NCBI GenBank assembly: GCA_021772075.1
Contig: JAETNQ010000031.1
Location: 1 to 48,657 of the forward strand
Source of the DNA: Lachnospiraceae bacterium
GTDB lineage: Bacteria > Bacillota > Clostridia > Lachnospirales > Lachnospiraceae
Length of the DNA: 48,657 nucleotides
Direction of reading: 5' to 3'
Shown: positions 25,790 through 35,274 of the stretch, in pieces
Layout of the letters: each line of letters begins with the position of its first letter
How positions within the stretch are numbered: the stretch's first letter is position 1
Notes under the pieces: model-generated
What the model saw: only the letters and a program-made list of their open reading frames with translations
Told to the model about the DNA's origin: nothing
The model's database searches: none
Position numbers and translations under genes: made by a program

Positions 25790-26009
25790 CCACTCCTTTT
25801 TCGCTTTTGCAAAAATTTTTTATTTATTTCTTTTCGTTAGTATAGCAAAAAAAGAAGTTCTTTTGTCACATTATGGTATATATCGCCTTTTTCCGGGTAT
25901 CCTTTGTGCCAGAAAACCTGTTTTCTGCGGAAATCTACCGTTGCCCTTGCCGAAATTTTCCCATTTTCCCACTCCTCAAACATTTTTTCACCCCGTTTTC
26001 CGGCACACG

Positions 26010-26053
26010 AAAAAAATCGGCCCATTCATTTTCGAATGAACCGATCTTTTTTT
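26010..26053. terminator. Bidirectional intrinsic terminator after the HAD gene
   Basis: ATCGG (26016-26020) plus CATTC pairs with GAATG plus CCGAT (26041-26045), with U-tracts on both strands (26010-26015 and 26047-26053). It ends the carbohydrate operon 25 bases after the HAD stop. The rest of the 25,790 to 26,076 gap is AT-rich; a minus-strand 62-codon frame there is not convincing. Confidence 0.8.
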
Positions 26054-26076
26054 CTTCCGCCTATTCCTGTTTTTCC

Positions 26077-26946
26077 CTATTGTCCCCTCTGCTCTTTTAA
26101 AAAATTCAAAAAACGTTCCACGCCTCCCCCGATCTGCTGCACGTTCTCCGGCCTTCTGCCGTTTACGGAGGACACGTCGTAAAAATCGCCGTTCTTCGTC
26201 TTCTCCGTAATCATAAAGCTGTCGCTCCCGTAAATTCCTTCTTCCAGCCCTACAAATTCATCGCCCCAGAAACAGCATTCTTCTCCTTTGATCTGAAAGC
26301 GTTTCTCCAGTTCGTCTAAAATAGTATCTGCATTATCGCTTTTGTCGCTGATTCCTGCCTCCAGATATTTCGCGTCGCAGGTTGCCTTTATTTCTATTCC
26401 ACAGTTTTGCCCCGCTTTGCGGGCAATCTCCAGCAGTTCGCCAAGGCCTCCTTTTATGCCATGGGCATTCAAAATTGCCTTTAGCGAATCGATCTCGCTC
26501 TCCTGCATAAAAAGCTGGTCCCCCCGATCCGATCCCGCCATAAGATCGATCTTGCAATAATTCGGGCGGCAAAACACGATGTCGGTTTCCAGCCCATGAG
26601 CCGCCAAAAGCTCCCGGTGAACTCCGTAAGCCGCGTCATGGATGCGCAAGATCCCTTCCCTGTCGGGTATCCGGTCGGCAAACACCACCGGCTTCCCCTT
26701 CTCGAACCGGTAATTATATGCCCCTCTTCCCAGCCCCAGATATAGATGGTCCAATTCCCCTTCCGTAAAATATGTCTCCAGCTTTCCGCCCGCTATATTC
26801 TCATAAGTGGTACCGCTCACGATTACCAGATTCACTCCCTGGGCCAGCAGTCCTTTCATAGCGGCCGCTGCTTCCTCTGCCGGCGCTTTGCGGGAAATCA
26901 CTGCCGTTCCGTCCCAGTCAAAAAAAATCCCCCGATATTTCTTCAA
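26077..26946 (-). CDS. HAD-superfamily hydrolase, 289 aa, in GH65 locus
   Basis: Haloacid dehalogenase-type phosphatase or mutase. Motif I is FFDWDGTA (nucleophile Asp and second Asp), motif II IVSGTT, and motif IV CFWGDEFVG; a large cap domain lies between motifs II and III, as in Cof-like phosphatases. It differs from the usual GH65 partner, beta-phosphoglucomutase, which is shorter with the cap after motif I. The start is a TTG at 26946 with AAGGAG nine bases upstream, overlapping the GH65 end by 29 bases, so it is coupled to GH65. It may dephosphorylate a sugar phosphate made in the pathway; the substrate is inferred from position only. Confidence 0.82.
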   Translation of the reverse strand: MKKYRGIFFDWDGTAVISRKAPAEEAAAAMKGLLAQGVNLVIVSGTTYENIAGGKLETYFTEGELDHLYLGLGRGAYNYRFEKGKPVVFADRIPDREGILRIHDAAYGVHRELLAAHGLETDIVFCRPNYCKIDLMAGSDRGDQLFMQESEIDSLKAILNAHGIKGGLGELLEIARKAGQNCGIEIKATCDAKYLEAGISDKSDNADTILDELEKRFQIKGEECCFWGDEFVGLEEGIYGSDSFMITEKTKNGDFYDVSSVNGRRPENVQQIGGGVERFLNFLKEQRGQ

Positions 26947-29278
26947 TCCACTTTTCTCCTTTTCTTTTCAACTCTTTTTCCGCGCCCCTTGCCATAAAGC
27001 ATACCGGAACATCATTTTCCAGCTCCACTTCTGTTCCATTTCTTCGGGTGGAAATCTTTAACTGACTTCCCTGATAGGAAATGCGGAACGAATAGCCCTC
27101 CCACGCTTCCGGCAGAAAAGGCTCTATCAAAAGCATGCCGTTATATACCCTTACCCCGCCGAAACCAAAGACAATCGCCTGCCAGGTTCCCGCCATATTA
27201 GCCGCATGGATGCCGGCATAAAAATTATCGTGGTAATCGTCCAGATCCATCCGCGCCGACTCCGCAAAATACCGGTACGCCTCTTCCCGGTATCCGATCC
27301 GGCAGGCCAGCATACCGAAAATACAAGTGGAAAGCGACGAATGATGCAGAGTTACTTCCTGATAAAAATCATAATTCCGCCGCAGCTCTTCCACAGAAAA
27401 CAGGTCGCAGTGCAGCAACATGCCTAAAATGGCATCCGCCTGTTTTGACATCCGCTGCCTGTAAATAAAAAGAGGATGATAATTTTCGTAAAGCAGATGT
27501 CTTTTCTCTTCGGGAATTTTGCTTTCATCCCAAGGTTTGCGCATCATAAACCCATCATCCAGCGGATAGATCTGCCGTTCCCCATCATAGGGAAAATACA
27601 TCTTCTCTACAATTTTTTCCCAATATTCCGTTTCCTCCCCGGTAATCCCCAAGCGGCAGGAAAGCTCTTCCAGCGCTGTCCGGTTCCTCTTCCCGATTTC
27701 TTTCAGCGCCCAAAGGGCATCTTTGATATTCTCCCTCGCCATCAGGTTCGTATAAAAATTATTGTCTACAATGGCATTGTACTCATCCGGCCCGGTCACT
27801 GAGCAAATACAATAACGTCCACCTTTGGAAGGAACAAAGCAGCCCACGTCCGCCCATACCCTCGCCGTCTCCACCAGCACTTCCGCCGCCCTTTTCTCCA
27901 AATAATCATAATCGCCCGATACATCCACATAAAGCTTAAACGCATATGCAATATCCGCATTGATATGATACTGCGCCGTTCCCAGCGGAAAATACGTAGA
28001 AGCCTCCGCTCCGTTAATCGTCCGCCAGGGGTACAATGCTCCTTTTTCATGCCCCAATACCCTTGCCCTTTTCCTCGCTTCCCCCAACGTATTATAGCGG
28101 AAATCCAGCAGCGCCTTTGCAAGCGCTGGCTCCGTATAAACAAACACTGGCAGGACATACATCTCCGTATCCCAGAAATAATGCCCTTCATAGCCCTCTC
28201 CCGACAATCCCTTGGCGCCCATTCCCGTCCTGCCGTCCCTGCCCAGGGCCTGCATCACATGGAACAAATTGAATCGGATCCCCTGCTGCAACCTTTCATC
28301 CCCGGAAATTTCCACATCCGCCTTTTTCCAGAAAGCTTCCATATAAACCTTCTGCTTTTCCAGCAATTCTTCAAAGCCTTCCTCTTCTGCCCTCCGCAGC
28401 GCTTCCCGGACAAACGGCTCCATCTTTTCCCTGCCGCCTTCTTTCCAATCCAACGTACTGGTATACGCAATCCATTTAAAAAGAATCAGTTTTTCCCCCT
28501 TTTTCCCTTCCGTTTCGTATTCCAGCCATGCTTTCTTCCCTTCTTTTCCTGCCTTTACGTCATATTGCCCGGCGCTGAAAATATGGCCGGCGCCGCAGGC
28601 CATAGCAAGTCCGCTGTTTTTTGCCGTGCCTTCATAATAAAGGCTTTCCCCCCTTGCCTCTATCCTTTCTTGCAGCAAGTGTTCCCCAAACGGCCCATAA
28701 TCCACCAATGGATTTGTTTTCCTCGTATGGTTCTCCACCTCCCCGTCCAAAACCGACACCAGACGAATTTTCCCGGTAAAGTTCAGCGGTATCACTTCAT
28801 ATTCCATCGCCATCAAATTTTTATATACAAAAGAGACCAGACGCTTTGTACGGATAGATACCCGTTTTCCCGAAGGGCTTTCCCACTCCGCCTCCCTTTC
28901 CAGCACCCCTTCTTTCATGCGGAGCGTCCTCCGGCTCTTGACCAGCTTCCCTCTTCTCATATCGAACTCATCTTCCCCGAGAAACAGCTTTACCGTCTTT
29001 CCATTCGGCAGATTCAAAAGTGTCTGGCTCTTCGTCGGAAAGCCGTAGTTCCATTCCCCATAACGGATCTCTTCGCTTTCATAAAAACCATTGATAAAAT
29101 TCCCCTCCATCCCCTCGTCCTCGGAAAACGGATACCCTTCTTCAAAAGTTCCCCTTGTTCCGATATAACCGTTGGACAGCGCAAACGTCGTCTCATTCCG
29201 GTAAACATGCTCCATCCGGAATTCTTCTTCCGTAATATCCCATGCTTCCACCGGGTAGATCACCTTATTTTCTTTCAT
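26918..29278 (-). CDS. GH65 glycoside phosphorylase
   Basis: Intracellular inverting phosphorylase that splits an alpha-glucoside with phosphate to beta-glucose 1-phosphate. The protein has the N-terminal beta-sandwich (ETTFALSNGYIGTRGTFEE), the catalytic barrel with GHYFWDTEMYVLPVF, the general acid Glu in VTGPDEYNAIVDNNFYTN (near 498), and the phosphate-site segment TLHHSSLS. At 786 aa it has family length. Known GH65 substrates include maltose, trehalose, kojibiose, nigerose and glucosylglycerol; motifs do not tell which applies here. The ATG at 29278 is preferred over a GTG one codon earlier for spacing to GAGG. It overlaps the PIG-L gene by 14 bases. Confidence 0.9.
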   Translation of the reverse strand: MKENKVIYPVEAWDITEEEFRMEHVYRNETTFALSNGYIGTRGTFEEGYPFSEDEGMEGNFINGFYESEEIRYGEWNYGFPTKSQTLLNLPNGKTVKLFLGEDEFDMRRGKLVKSRRTLRMKEGVLEREAEWESPSGKRVSIRTKRLVSFVYKNLMAMEYEVIPLNFTGKIRLVSVLDGEVENHTRKTNPLVDYGPFGEHLLQERIEARGESLYYEGTAKNSGLAMACGAGHIFSAGQYDVKAGKEGKKAWLEYETEGKKGEKLILFKWIAYTSTLDWKEGGREKMEPFVREALRRAEEEGFEELLEKQKVYMEAFWKKADVEISGDERLQQGIRFNLFHVMQALGRDGRTGMGAKGLSGEGYEGHYFWDTEMYVLPVFVYTEPALAKALLDFRYNTLGEARKRARVLGHEKGALYPWRTINGAEASTYFPLGTAQYHINADIAYAFKLYVDVSGDYDYLEKRAAEVLVETARVWADVGCFVPSKGGRYCICSVTGPDEYNAIVDNNFYTNLMARENIKDALWALKEIGKRNRTALEELSCRLGITGEETEYWEKIVEKMYFPYDGERQIYPLDDGFMMRKPWDESKIPEEKRHLLYENYHPLFIYRQRMSKQADAILGMLLHCDLFSVEELRRNYDFYQEVTLHHSSLSTCIFGMLACRIGYREEAYRYFAESARMDLDDYHDNFYAGIHAANMAGTWQAIVFGFGGVRVYNGMLLIEPFLPEAWEGYSFRISYQGSQLKISTRRNGTEVELENDVPVCFMARGAEKELKRKGEKWIEEISGDFF

Positions 29279-30176
29279 CACTTTTCCTCGCTTCTTCTAT
29301 TTCCCAAAAAATCTCTTCCTCTTTGATAAAGGCGTAAAGGAAATCCGATGCATCCGGTTTTAACGCCGTGACATGTTTTGCCAGCGCCTCTGCTTTCTTA
29401 TTTTCTTCCAAACGCTTTCCTTTCATGGAATCCGGCACAGGAAAAACAACGCGATCCTCCCACTTCAGCTTCCCCAGCACCTTATCCTTTTCCCTCCTGC
29501 CCGCCCAAAGTTCCGGCGAGTCAAAAACAGTCATTCCCCCTTCCCGCTTCGGCCAATTCCCATCTCCCGCCCGGGAATGCACAATGCCGCAGTAAAGTTT
29601 CGGCAAATATTTTTCTCCTTTGCACTCCTCCAGCACATCCTTCGCAAAAAAGAACAATCCGCTATGGTCGCCGTGGGTATCCTCTTCCGAAGTCGTAAAA
29701 ATATGCGCTGGCCGGAACTTCATAAAAACCTCCTTCAAATCCCCCCGGAAACCGTTCCTCGTATACAGGCCGTGTTCTCCATAATTTTCCATATGGAATT
29801 CCGCTTTCTCCGGCAAACCGTAAGTCGAAGTGCCGCAATGGGAAGGATGGACTTTTTCCCCGTCTTTTTCATGGTACAGCCCAAACAAAAAACTATCCTC
29901 TTCGGGCATCCCCGTATCCGCATACCCGAGGAACACGACCTGCTCCTCCGGCACTCCAAGCACCTTCAGCCCTTCCAAAGTCTCCCGCAGCCTCGCCCTG
30001 CCGTCCGCGCCGTCCCTGCTTCCATAGTCCCCATTAGTCGCCACCACCACCGTCAATTCCACCCCATGCTTCACCGCATTTTCCATAATTCCAGCACACA
30101 TCAAAATCTCATCATCCTCATGCGGCACCAATACCATAATACTTCCGAACTCTTCCGTAATTTCCCGTACTTCCAT
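29265..30176 (-). CDS. PIG-L/LmbE family deacetylase
   Basis: Zinc-dependent N-deacetylase. The metal site is PHEDDE (18 to 23; usual form PHPDDE) and THGDHSG near 170. This family removes acetyl groups from N-acetylglucosamine attached to other groups (for example GlcNAc-inositol, diacetylchitobiose, teicoplanin or mycothiol precursors). At 303 aa it is slightly longer than the minimal family, with a lysine-rich C-terminus. No signal peptide, so it acts in the cytosol. Cotranscribed between the permease (9-base gap) and GH65 (overlap), which suggests it trims an imported sugar before phosphorolysis; the substrate is not known. Confidence 0.88.
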   Translation of the reverse strand: MEVREITEEFGSIMVLVPHEDDEILMCAGIMENAVKHGVELTVVVATNGDYGSRDGADGRARLRETLEGLKVLGVPEEQVVFLGYADTGMPEEDSFLFGLYHEKDGEKVHPSHCGTSTYGLPEKAEFHMENYGEHGLYTRNGFRGDLKEVFMKFRPAHIFTTSEEDTHGDHSGLFFFAKDVLEECKGEKYLPKLYCGIVHSRAGDGNWPKREGGMTVFDSPELWAGRREKDKVLGKLKWEDRVVFPVPDSMKGKRLEENKKAEALAKHVTALKPDASDFLYAFIKEEEIFWEIEEARKSDERK

Positions 30177-30185
30177 TCCTGATCC

Positions 30186-31040
30186 CTAGCCTTTCACTGC
30201 CCCGGCCGCTACGCCCGCAATAATATATTTCTGCATAAACACATAAAAAACCATCAACGGAGCCACGCCCAGCATCAGCATCGGGAATAACGCCGTCCAG
30301 TCCGTGGAAAATTGCCCGATGTTCCGCGAAACCTCCTGTAAAATCACATCTTTCTCCCGGCTTTGCAAAAACAGCAGCGGAGTCATGAATTCATTCCAGA
30401 CATTCAGCGTCACGATAATAACCACCGTAGAAATCACCGGCTTTAGCAAAGGCAGCACGATGGAAAAAAATTTCCTCCCTACCGAACACCCGTCGATTTC
30501 CGCCGCCTCTTCCAGCTCCTTTGGAATCGTTGATTCGATAAATTCCTTAAATAGGAACACGCCCTGCGGCGTATTGATCGCCACGTTGACGAGAATTACT
30601 GCAAACGCGCTGTTCATCAGATGAAAGCTCTTTACGATCTTATAAAGACTTACGATATTCATCTGGAAAGGCACGATCAGCCCTGCAAGGAAAAAGAGGA
30701 AGAACCGCATCCCCCACTTTGTCTTTGTCCTGGCCAAGGCATACCCCGCCATGGAAGCGAAAATAACGATGAAAAAAACTGCCGTTGCCGTAATAAACAG
30801 TGTATTCCCAAATGCTCTCGGAAACTGCATGTTCTGCCATGCCGTCACGTAATTTTCCACCAAAAACACTTTCGGCAGCGCGAGCGGGCTTGCCGCAGCC
30901 TCCTTGGGGCTTTTCAATGTCGTTACAATCAAATAATAAATAGGGACAAACCAGATAACCGCCAGAAAAATCATCACGATTTCCGTCACCACTAAACTTC
31001 TTTTCCGTTTTATCTGATATTTTATCTGATATTTTATCAT
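30186..31040 (-). CDS. Sugar ABC transporter permease (MalG-like)
   Basis: The 284-aa membrane protein has about six hydrophobic helices and the cytoplasmic EAA loop (EEAAEIDGCSVGRKFFSIVLPLLKP), which docks the ATPase. It matches the CUT1 carbohydrate importer MalG/UgpE type. The ATG at 31040 overlaps the malF-like stop as ATGA, and GAGG lies seven bases upstream. No ATPase gene is in the locus; as in many Firmicutes a shared MsmX-type ATPase encoded elsewhere would energise it (inference). Confidence 0.92.
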   Translation of the reverse strand: MIKYQIKYQIKRKRSLVVTEIVMIFLAVIWFVPIYYLIVTTLKSPKEAAASPLALPKVFLVENYVTAWQNMQFPRAFGNTLFITATAVFFIVIFASMAGYALARTKTKWGMRFFLFFLAGLIVPFQMNIVSLYKIVKSFHLMNSAFAVILVNVAINTPQGVFLFKEFIESTIPKELEEAAEIDGCSVGRKFFSIVLPLLKPVISTVVIIVTLNVWNEFMTPLLFLQSREKDVILQEVSRNIGQFSTDWTALFPMLMLGVAPLMVFYVFMQKYIIAGVAAGAVKG

Positions 31041-31942
31041 GATATCGCCTCACTCCATTTTCCCATCAATTTTGTCACCAAAGCACTGATTACCAGCACG
31101 ATTGCAAAGAAACATACGCCGAATGCCGCGCCGGTGGAATAAAACCCGTCCGAAATGCCTTTCTTCATCATTACCGTCATCACCGTCTCCGTAGCGTTGC
31201 CCGGCCCCCCGGAGGTCATGGAATAAATAATATCGAATACTTTCATTCCCCCGATCAGCCCTGTCACCACAATAATTTTTACCGAAGGACACATCAGCGG
31301 AAGCGTAATATAGAAAAACCGCTGCAGACCGCTCGCTCCGTCAATATCCGCCGCCTCATGCAAATCCTTGGAAATACTCTGTAAATTGGCAAGATAAATG
31401 ACCATCGCCCATCCCGTCCACTGCCATACCTGCGTGAATATTACGGAAAACAACGCCCTGTTGGCTGTAAAAAAATTAAACGTTTCCAAACCCATCCGGT
31501 GGAATAAATTATTTACCAGCCCGTAATCCGAAGAAGACATAATAAAATTCCATAAATACCCGATAATCAGGGAACTGAACACCGCCGGGAAAAAATAAAC
31601 CGCCCGCAGCAGATTCCTTGTTTTCAGCTTCTTATCCAATACCACCGCCAAAGGCAGCGCCAGTATCGTTTGAAAAGAAGTCAGCAGTATCGCATAAACC
31701 ACCGAATTTTTAATTGCCGTCGTCATCAGCGGCGTATCAAATACCTTCCGGTAATTGCTGATTCCGACAAAATGCAGATTTACCGGATTCATATCCGTAT
31801 AATCCGTAAAGCTGTAAAACACCGTATATAAAAACGGCACGATGCTAAACAACAGATAAATCAAAAACGCTGGCAGAATAAATAAAATGAAATAATACCC
31901 CAGCGTTCCCGCTTCCCTCTTTTTAACGCCCGTTTTCCTCAT
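31037..31942 (-). CDS. Sugar ABC transporter permease (MalF-like)
   Basis: The 301-aa CUT1 permease has six or so transmembrane segments and the EAA loop HEAADIDGASGLQRFFYITLPLM. The start is taken at ATG 31942 (MRKTGVKKREAG), with GGAG six bases upstream; the longer frame reading back to 31987 runs into a terminator hairpin and has no ribosome site. It partners the MalG-like protein and the binding lipoprotein. The two hairpins between the lipoprotein and this gene probably lower its expression relative to the binding protein. Confidence 0.92.
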   Translation of the reverse strand: MRKTGVKKREAGTLGYYFILFILPAFLIYLLFSIVPFLYTVFYSFTDYTDMNPVNLHFVGISNYRKVFDTPLMTTAIKNSVVYAILLTSFQTILALPLAVVLDKKLKTRNLLRAVYFFPAVFSSLIIGYLWNFIMSSSDYGLVNNLFHRMGLETFNFFTANRALFSVIFTQVWQWTGWAMVIYLANLQSISKDLHEAADIDGASGLQRFFYITLPLMCPSVKIIVVTGLIGGMKVFDIIYSMTSGGPGNATETVMTVMMKKGISDGFYSTGAAFGVCFFAIVLVISALVTKLMGKWSEAIS

Positions 31943-31971
31943 TTTCCGCTCCTTCCCATCTACACTTGTAC

Positions 31972-32039
31972 AAAAAAAGCGCCCCAAACTTCTTTTTTCA
32001 TTTGAGGCGCTTCTACTGACCCGGCGATTCTTCGCCGGG
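31972..32039 (-). terminator. Twin hairpins between the binding-protein and permease genes
   Basis: On the minus strand, first a perfect CCCGGCGA/TCGCCGGG stem with a 4-base loop (32020-32039), then a terminator: AAGCGCC plus CAAA pairs with TTTG plus GGCGCTT, followed by TTTTTT (32012 down to 31972). The arrangement would partly stop transcripts after the lipoprotein gene and protect its mRNA 3' end, giving more binding protein than permease. Confidence 0.75.
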
Positions 32040-32059
32040 ATGCCGCTTTATATACAACC

Positions 32060-33400
32060 CTATTTAGACAGCAGTTCCGCTACCGCCGCATCTACATTCT
32101 GGAGCGTAGTCGGCAAATCCTGCGCCCCAAGAAGATAGCTCTGCATCTGGGTGCCGTATTCTTCATGCGCCGGTGCTGCCGGGCCCCATTCGTTCCAAGG
32201 GCAATATACATTCCCTGCCGCCAATGCTTCGGATACGCCGTTATATGCCGCCGGAAGGTCGAAGGATGCTCCTTCCAAATAGGAAGATCCGCCTTGGTTA
32301 TTCTCCCACATAGCCGCCTGCCCTTCCACGGTGGAAATAGCCTCTACCACCTTCATTGCCGCTTCTTTGTTCGCCGAATTCTCATTGACCGCAAACCCGC
32401 ATCCCGGCCTGCCGATCAGCCAGCCCGCGCTTTCGCTCTGTCCATAAAAAGGCATCATATCAATCTGCAGATCCGGATTCTTCGCCATAATCGCATCCAA
32501 GTCCCAAGGTCCGGAGCAGAACATGGCAGCATCTCCCATAGCAAACTGTTCCAATGCCTGATCGTGGTCGATACCCGTCATATCCGTTGTATAAATACCT
32601 TCTGTTATCATCTCCGACCATTTTTCCAGATAAGGATTCCATGTGCCGTCCAACGTTACTTTTCCTTCCCTATAGTCGCTGCCGAAATTCTTCCCCGCAT
32701 CGGTGGAAAGATATTCTGCTGCCACAAAAGCCATGGAATTTTTCAGCATCGGCTCCCAGGATTTCAAACCTGCTGCCAAAGGAGTAATCCCCAGCTCCTG
32801 AAACTGTTTGCATACTGCAATATACTCGTCAAAAGTCTTGGGCAGTTCAATATTGTTGTCTTCAAACAACTGCTTATTATAGAAAATCCCTTCAAACCAG
32901 CTGATTCCAGGAAGCGCATACACGCTTCCGCCATATGCATACACACTTGTTCCCGCGTCCGAATATTTTCCTGCCAGATCATCCAAAGATGTCAAATACC
33001 CAAGCCTTGCATGTTTTAACGCCGAACCCGGGGATTCACAGATAATATCCGGCCCTTCTTCTGCCGACAGCTGCGTATCCACAATCGTGTCATAATTGGA
33101 ATTGTCTATAAACAAATATTCGATCTCCACATCCGGCACCGCTTCTGCCAGATAATCCAGCATCGCCGACATCGTATCCTCGCTGTTCCAATAGCTCATG
33201 CGTACCACCGTTTTTCCGCCGGCGCTTTCTTCCGCCGCTCCTGCGGCTGCTCCTGCGGTTGCTCCTGCGGCTTCTTCACCGCTGTCTGCCGGAGCAGCCG
33301 CCTCCTGGCTTTCCCCATTCGCCGACTTGCTTCCGCATCCGGCCAGCATCGACGCCGTCATAGCCGTACACAACAAAATGCCCAGTAACCTTCTTTTCAT
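32060..33400 (-). CDS. Sugar-binding lipoprotein of ABC transporter
   Basis: Extracellular solute-binding protein (family 1). A lipoprotein signal peptide (MKRRLLGILLCTAMTASMLAGC) ends with lipobox LAGC, so the cysteine is lipidated and anchored outside the membrane. It is followed by a low-complexity Ala/Gly/Glu linker of about 40 residues encoded partly by a 12-base repeat (about 33238 to 33275). The mature domain begins near VVRMSYWNSEDTM. At 446 aa it is of usual length. It captures the sugar for the MalF/MalG-like pair. The ATG at 33400 has GGAGG upstream. First structural gene after the sensor kinase. Confidence 0.93.
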   Translation of the reverse strand: MKRRLLGILLCTAMTASMLAGCGSKSANGESQEAAAPADSGEEAAGATAGAAAGAAEESAGGKTVVRMSYWNSEDTMSAMLDYLAEAVPDVEIEYLFIDNSNYDTIVDTQLSAEEGPDIICESPGSALKHARLGYLTSLDDLAGKYSDAGTSVYAYGGSVYALPGISWFEGIFYNKQLFEDNNIELPKTFDEYIAVCKQFQELGITPLAAGLKSWEPMLKNSMAFVAAEYLSTDAGKNFGSDYREGKVTLDGTWNPYLEKWSEMITEGIYTTDMTGIDHDQALEQFAMGDAAMFCSGPWDLDAIMAKNPDLQIDMMPFYGQSESAGWLIGRPGCGFAVNENSANKEAAMKVVEAISTVEGQAAMWENNQGGSSYLEGASFDLPAAYNGVSEALAAGNVYCPWNEWGPAAPAHEEYGTQMQSYLLGAQDLPTTLQNVDAAVAELLSK

Positions 33401-33505
33401 TCCTTACTATCCTCCCTTTCCTTTGATATACTCATTCTAAGGTTTTTCCCCCGGCATTCATATAATACATTTTTTAGAAATCTGTTCCTTTTTCATGTAA
33501 TGTTC

Positions 33506-35239
33506 CTATTCCTTTTTCTCCCTGATCCGTACCGTAAAACAAGTATATCCCTCCTCTGTAATCTTCACCGAAAGCCCGCATCCTTCCCCATAATAAATAG
33601 CAATCCTCTGCTGGATATTAAACATGCCATATCCCTTTCCCGGCTTTTCCAAAATCTCTTCCAACATCCCCACATCCATCACCGGACCGTTATTAGAAAC
33701 CGAAAAAACAAGCAGCTCCCCTTCTTTGCAGAACTCCACCGCCACCATCCCCTCCCCCTCATCTTCCCCTATATAATCAATCCCGTGTTCTATCGCATTT
33801 TCCACGATCGGCTGCAAAAGGAAATTCAGCATCTCGCAGCCAAGCCCGCTCTCATCAATCCGGTATTCTACCGCAAACCCCTTCTCCTTTGTCATCTGTA
33901 AGATTTCCACATATGCGCGGACATTCTCCAATTCTCTTTCCACCGTAGTCACCGGCTGCCCATTGTTCAGCATCGTCCTGTAAAATTTAGCAAGCAGCCC
34001 CGTAATGCCGCTGATTTCCTCCTCCCCTTTCTTCAACGCCTTCCACTTGACGGAAGAAAGCGTGTTATAGAGGAAATGGGGATTTATCATAGCCTGCAGC
34101 GCTTTCAGCTCTGTCGCCTTTTTCTCTATCTCGATTTTATACACCTGATTGATCGTTTCATTCAGCCGCTCCGTCATCTGCCCGAGGCTATTCGTTACGA
34201 TGCCGATTTCATCCGTATCTTTGGTATAACAGGGATGTTCCAGGTTTCCTCCGGAAATGATTTCTGCCTGCTCCTTTAAAGCAAGAAGCCGCCTGCTCAG
34301 CGTCCGGGAGAAAATACTGATAAAAACAACCACTACCATCATACAGGCAAGTACGACTACTAAGGTGGATATCAAAATGGAATTGGTCTGCCCGGATATC
34401 ATCCCTTTTTCCACATAATAGTAAATCCTCCAGCCGGTGCTTTCCAATATCCCTGCCTTCATAATACAGCCGGGCACCGTTTCTTCGATCGCATCCTGTC
34501 CTTCTACTTTTTTTGCCATTTCCAAAACCCGCTCGTTGATCTCCTTATCCGGCGACTTCTTCCAATCGATGACCGTCCCTTCCCCATCTATAATTAAAAT
34601 TCCATTTTCCAGATAATCCATGTTTCGTACCGGTTCCATCATCCGGTTCAAAAAAAATTCCGTCCGCATCACACCGATGGGCCGGCTGGTAGTCGCCGTA
34701 TCCAGCACCGTCCTTGTCGCATACAGACTCTCTCCTTCCACCGTCCATTTCGTCCGGAAGTTCTCCTGATGTTCCTGGTACCACGCCTCTTTTTCATATA
34801 TCCCGGAAGGTTCCAAAAAAGATCCTACTTTATCCTTTACATAAGGCGTTACAATACGGATATTCTTTATATTGGAATCGCTGCTGATAAAATACCAGAA
34901 AATAGGCTCCACTGTCTTATTCATCACTTGGGCGATCTCCACATTGTCAAAAGGATTTTTTTCCAAAGTTTCCCGGAAAGAAAGATGATAGGCGAGAAAC
35001 TTTGTAAAATCTGTTTCCCGCCCAAACCTTGCTTCCATTTCCATTACCAACGTATCCAAATTATTATCTACTGTCTTTTTTGTCTGCTCCAGCAGATTCC
35101 GGCTGGACACATGGAAAGAATATACCCCTAAAATAAAAATAGGAATGGAAACCAATGCCGCAAAGCTGATAATCAGCTTTTTCCTTATGGAAGCCTTCCC
35201 CGTAAACCAATGCCAAAACTTATATATCATTTTTCCCAT
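33506..35239 (-). CDS. YesM-type sensor histidine kinase
   Basis: Membrane sensor kinase of 577 aa. TM1 is about residues 22 to 43 (LIISFAALVSIPIFILGVYSF). An extracellular dCache-like domain of about 230 residues follows, then TM2 (near 283 to 308), HAMP, and the His-kinase domain with the phosphorylated histidine in INPHFLYNTLSS (near 387). The ATPase domain has QPIVENAIEHGI and the GKGYGMFNIQQRI G-box. It phosphorylates the AraC-type regulator next door, presumably on sensing the sugar or its binding protein. The ATG at 35239 has GGAGG upstream. Gap to the regulator is 35 bases. Confidence 0.92.
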   Translation of the reverse strand: MGKMIYKFWHWFTGKASIRKKLIISFAALVSIPIFILGVYSFHVSSRNLLEQTKKTVDNNLDTLVMEMEARFGRETDFTKFLAYHLSFRETLEKNPFDNVEIAQVMNKTVEPIFWYFISSDSNIKNIRIVTPYVKDKVGSFLEPSGIYEKEAWYQEHQENFRTKWTVEGESLYATRTVLDTATTSRPIGVMRTEFFLNRMMEPVRNMDYLENGILIIDGEGTVIDWKKSPDKEINERVLEMAKKVEGQDAIEETVPGCIMKAGILESTGWRIYYYVEKGMISGQTNSILISTLVVVLACMMVVVVFISIFSRTLSRRLLALKEQAEIISGGNLEHPCYTKDTDEIGIVTNSLGQMTERLNETINQVYKIEIEKKATELKALQAMINPHFLYNTLSSVKWKALKKGEEEISGITGLLAKFYRTMLNNGQPVTTVERELENVRAYVEILQMTKEKGFAVEYRIDESGLGCEMLNFLLQPIVENAIEHGIDYIGEDEGEGMVAVEFCKEGELLVFSVSNNGPVMDVGMLEEILEKPGKGYGMFNIQQRIAIYYGEGCGLSVKITEEGYTCFTVRIREKKE

Positions 35240-35274
35240 ACCAATCCTCCATGCCGTCCTTCGGCCCGTCTGCT

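Noticed and set aside
25837-26025. 62-codon minus-strand frame between the HAD gene and the small membrane protein
   Set aside because: Starts inside the terminator, weak ribosome site and no recognisable feature; an inner ATG at 25983 is possible but unsupported.
27965-29326. 453-codon open frame antisense to the GH65 gene
   Set aside because: Lies wholly opposite a well-conserved GH65 gene; the protein is rich in P, F, R and H with no known motif and no ribosome site. A shadow of codon bias.
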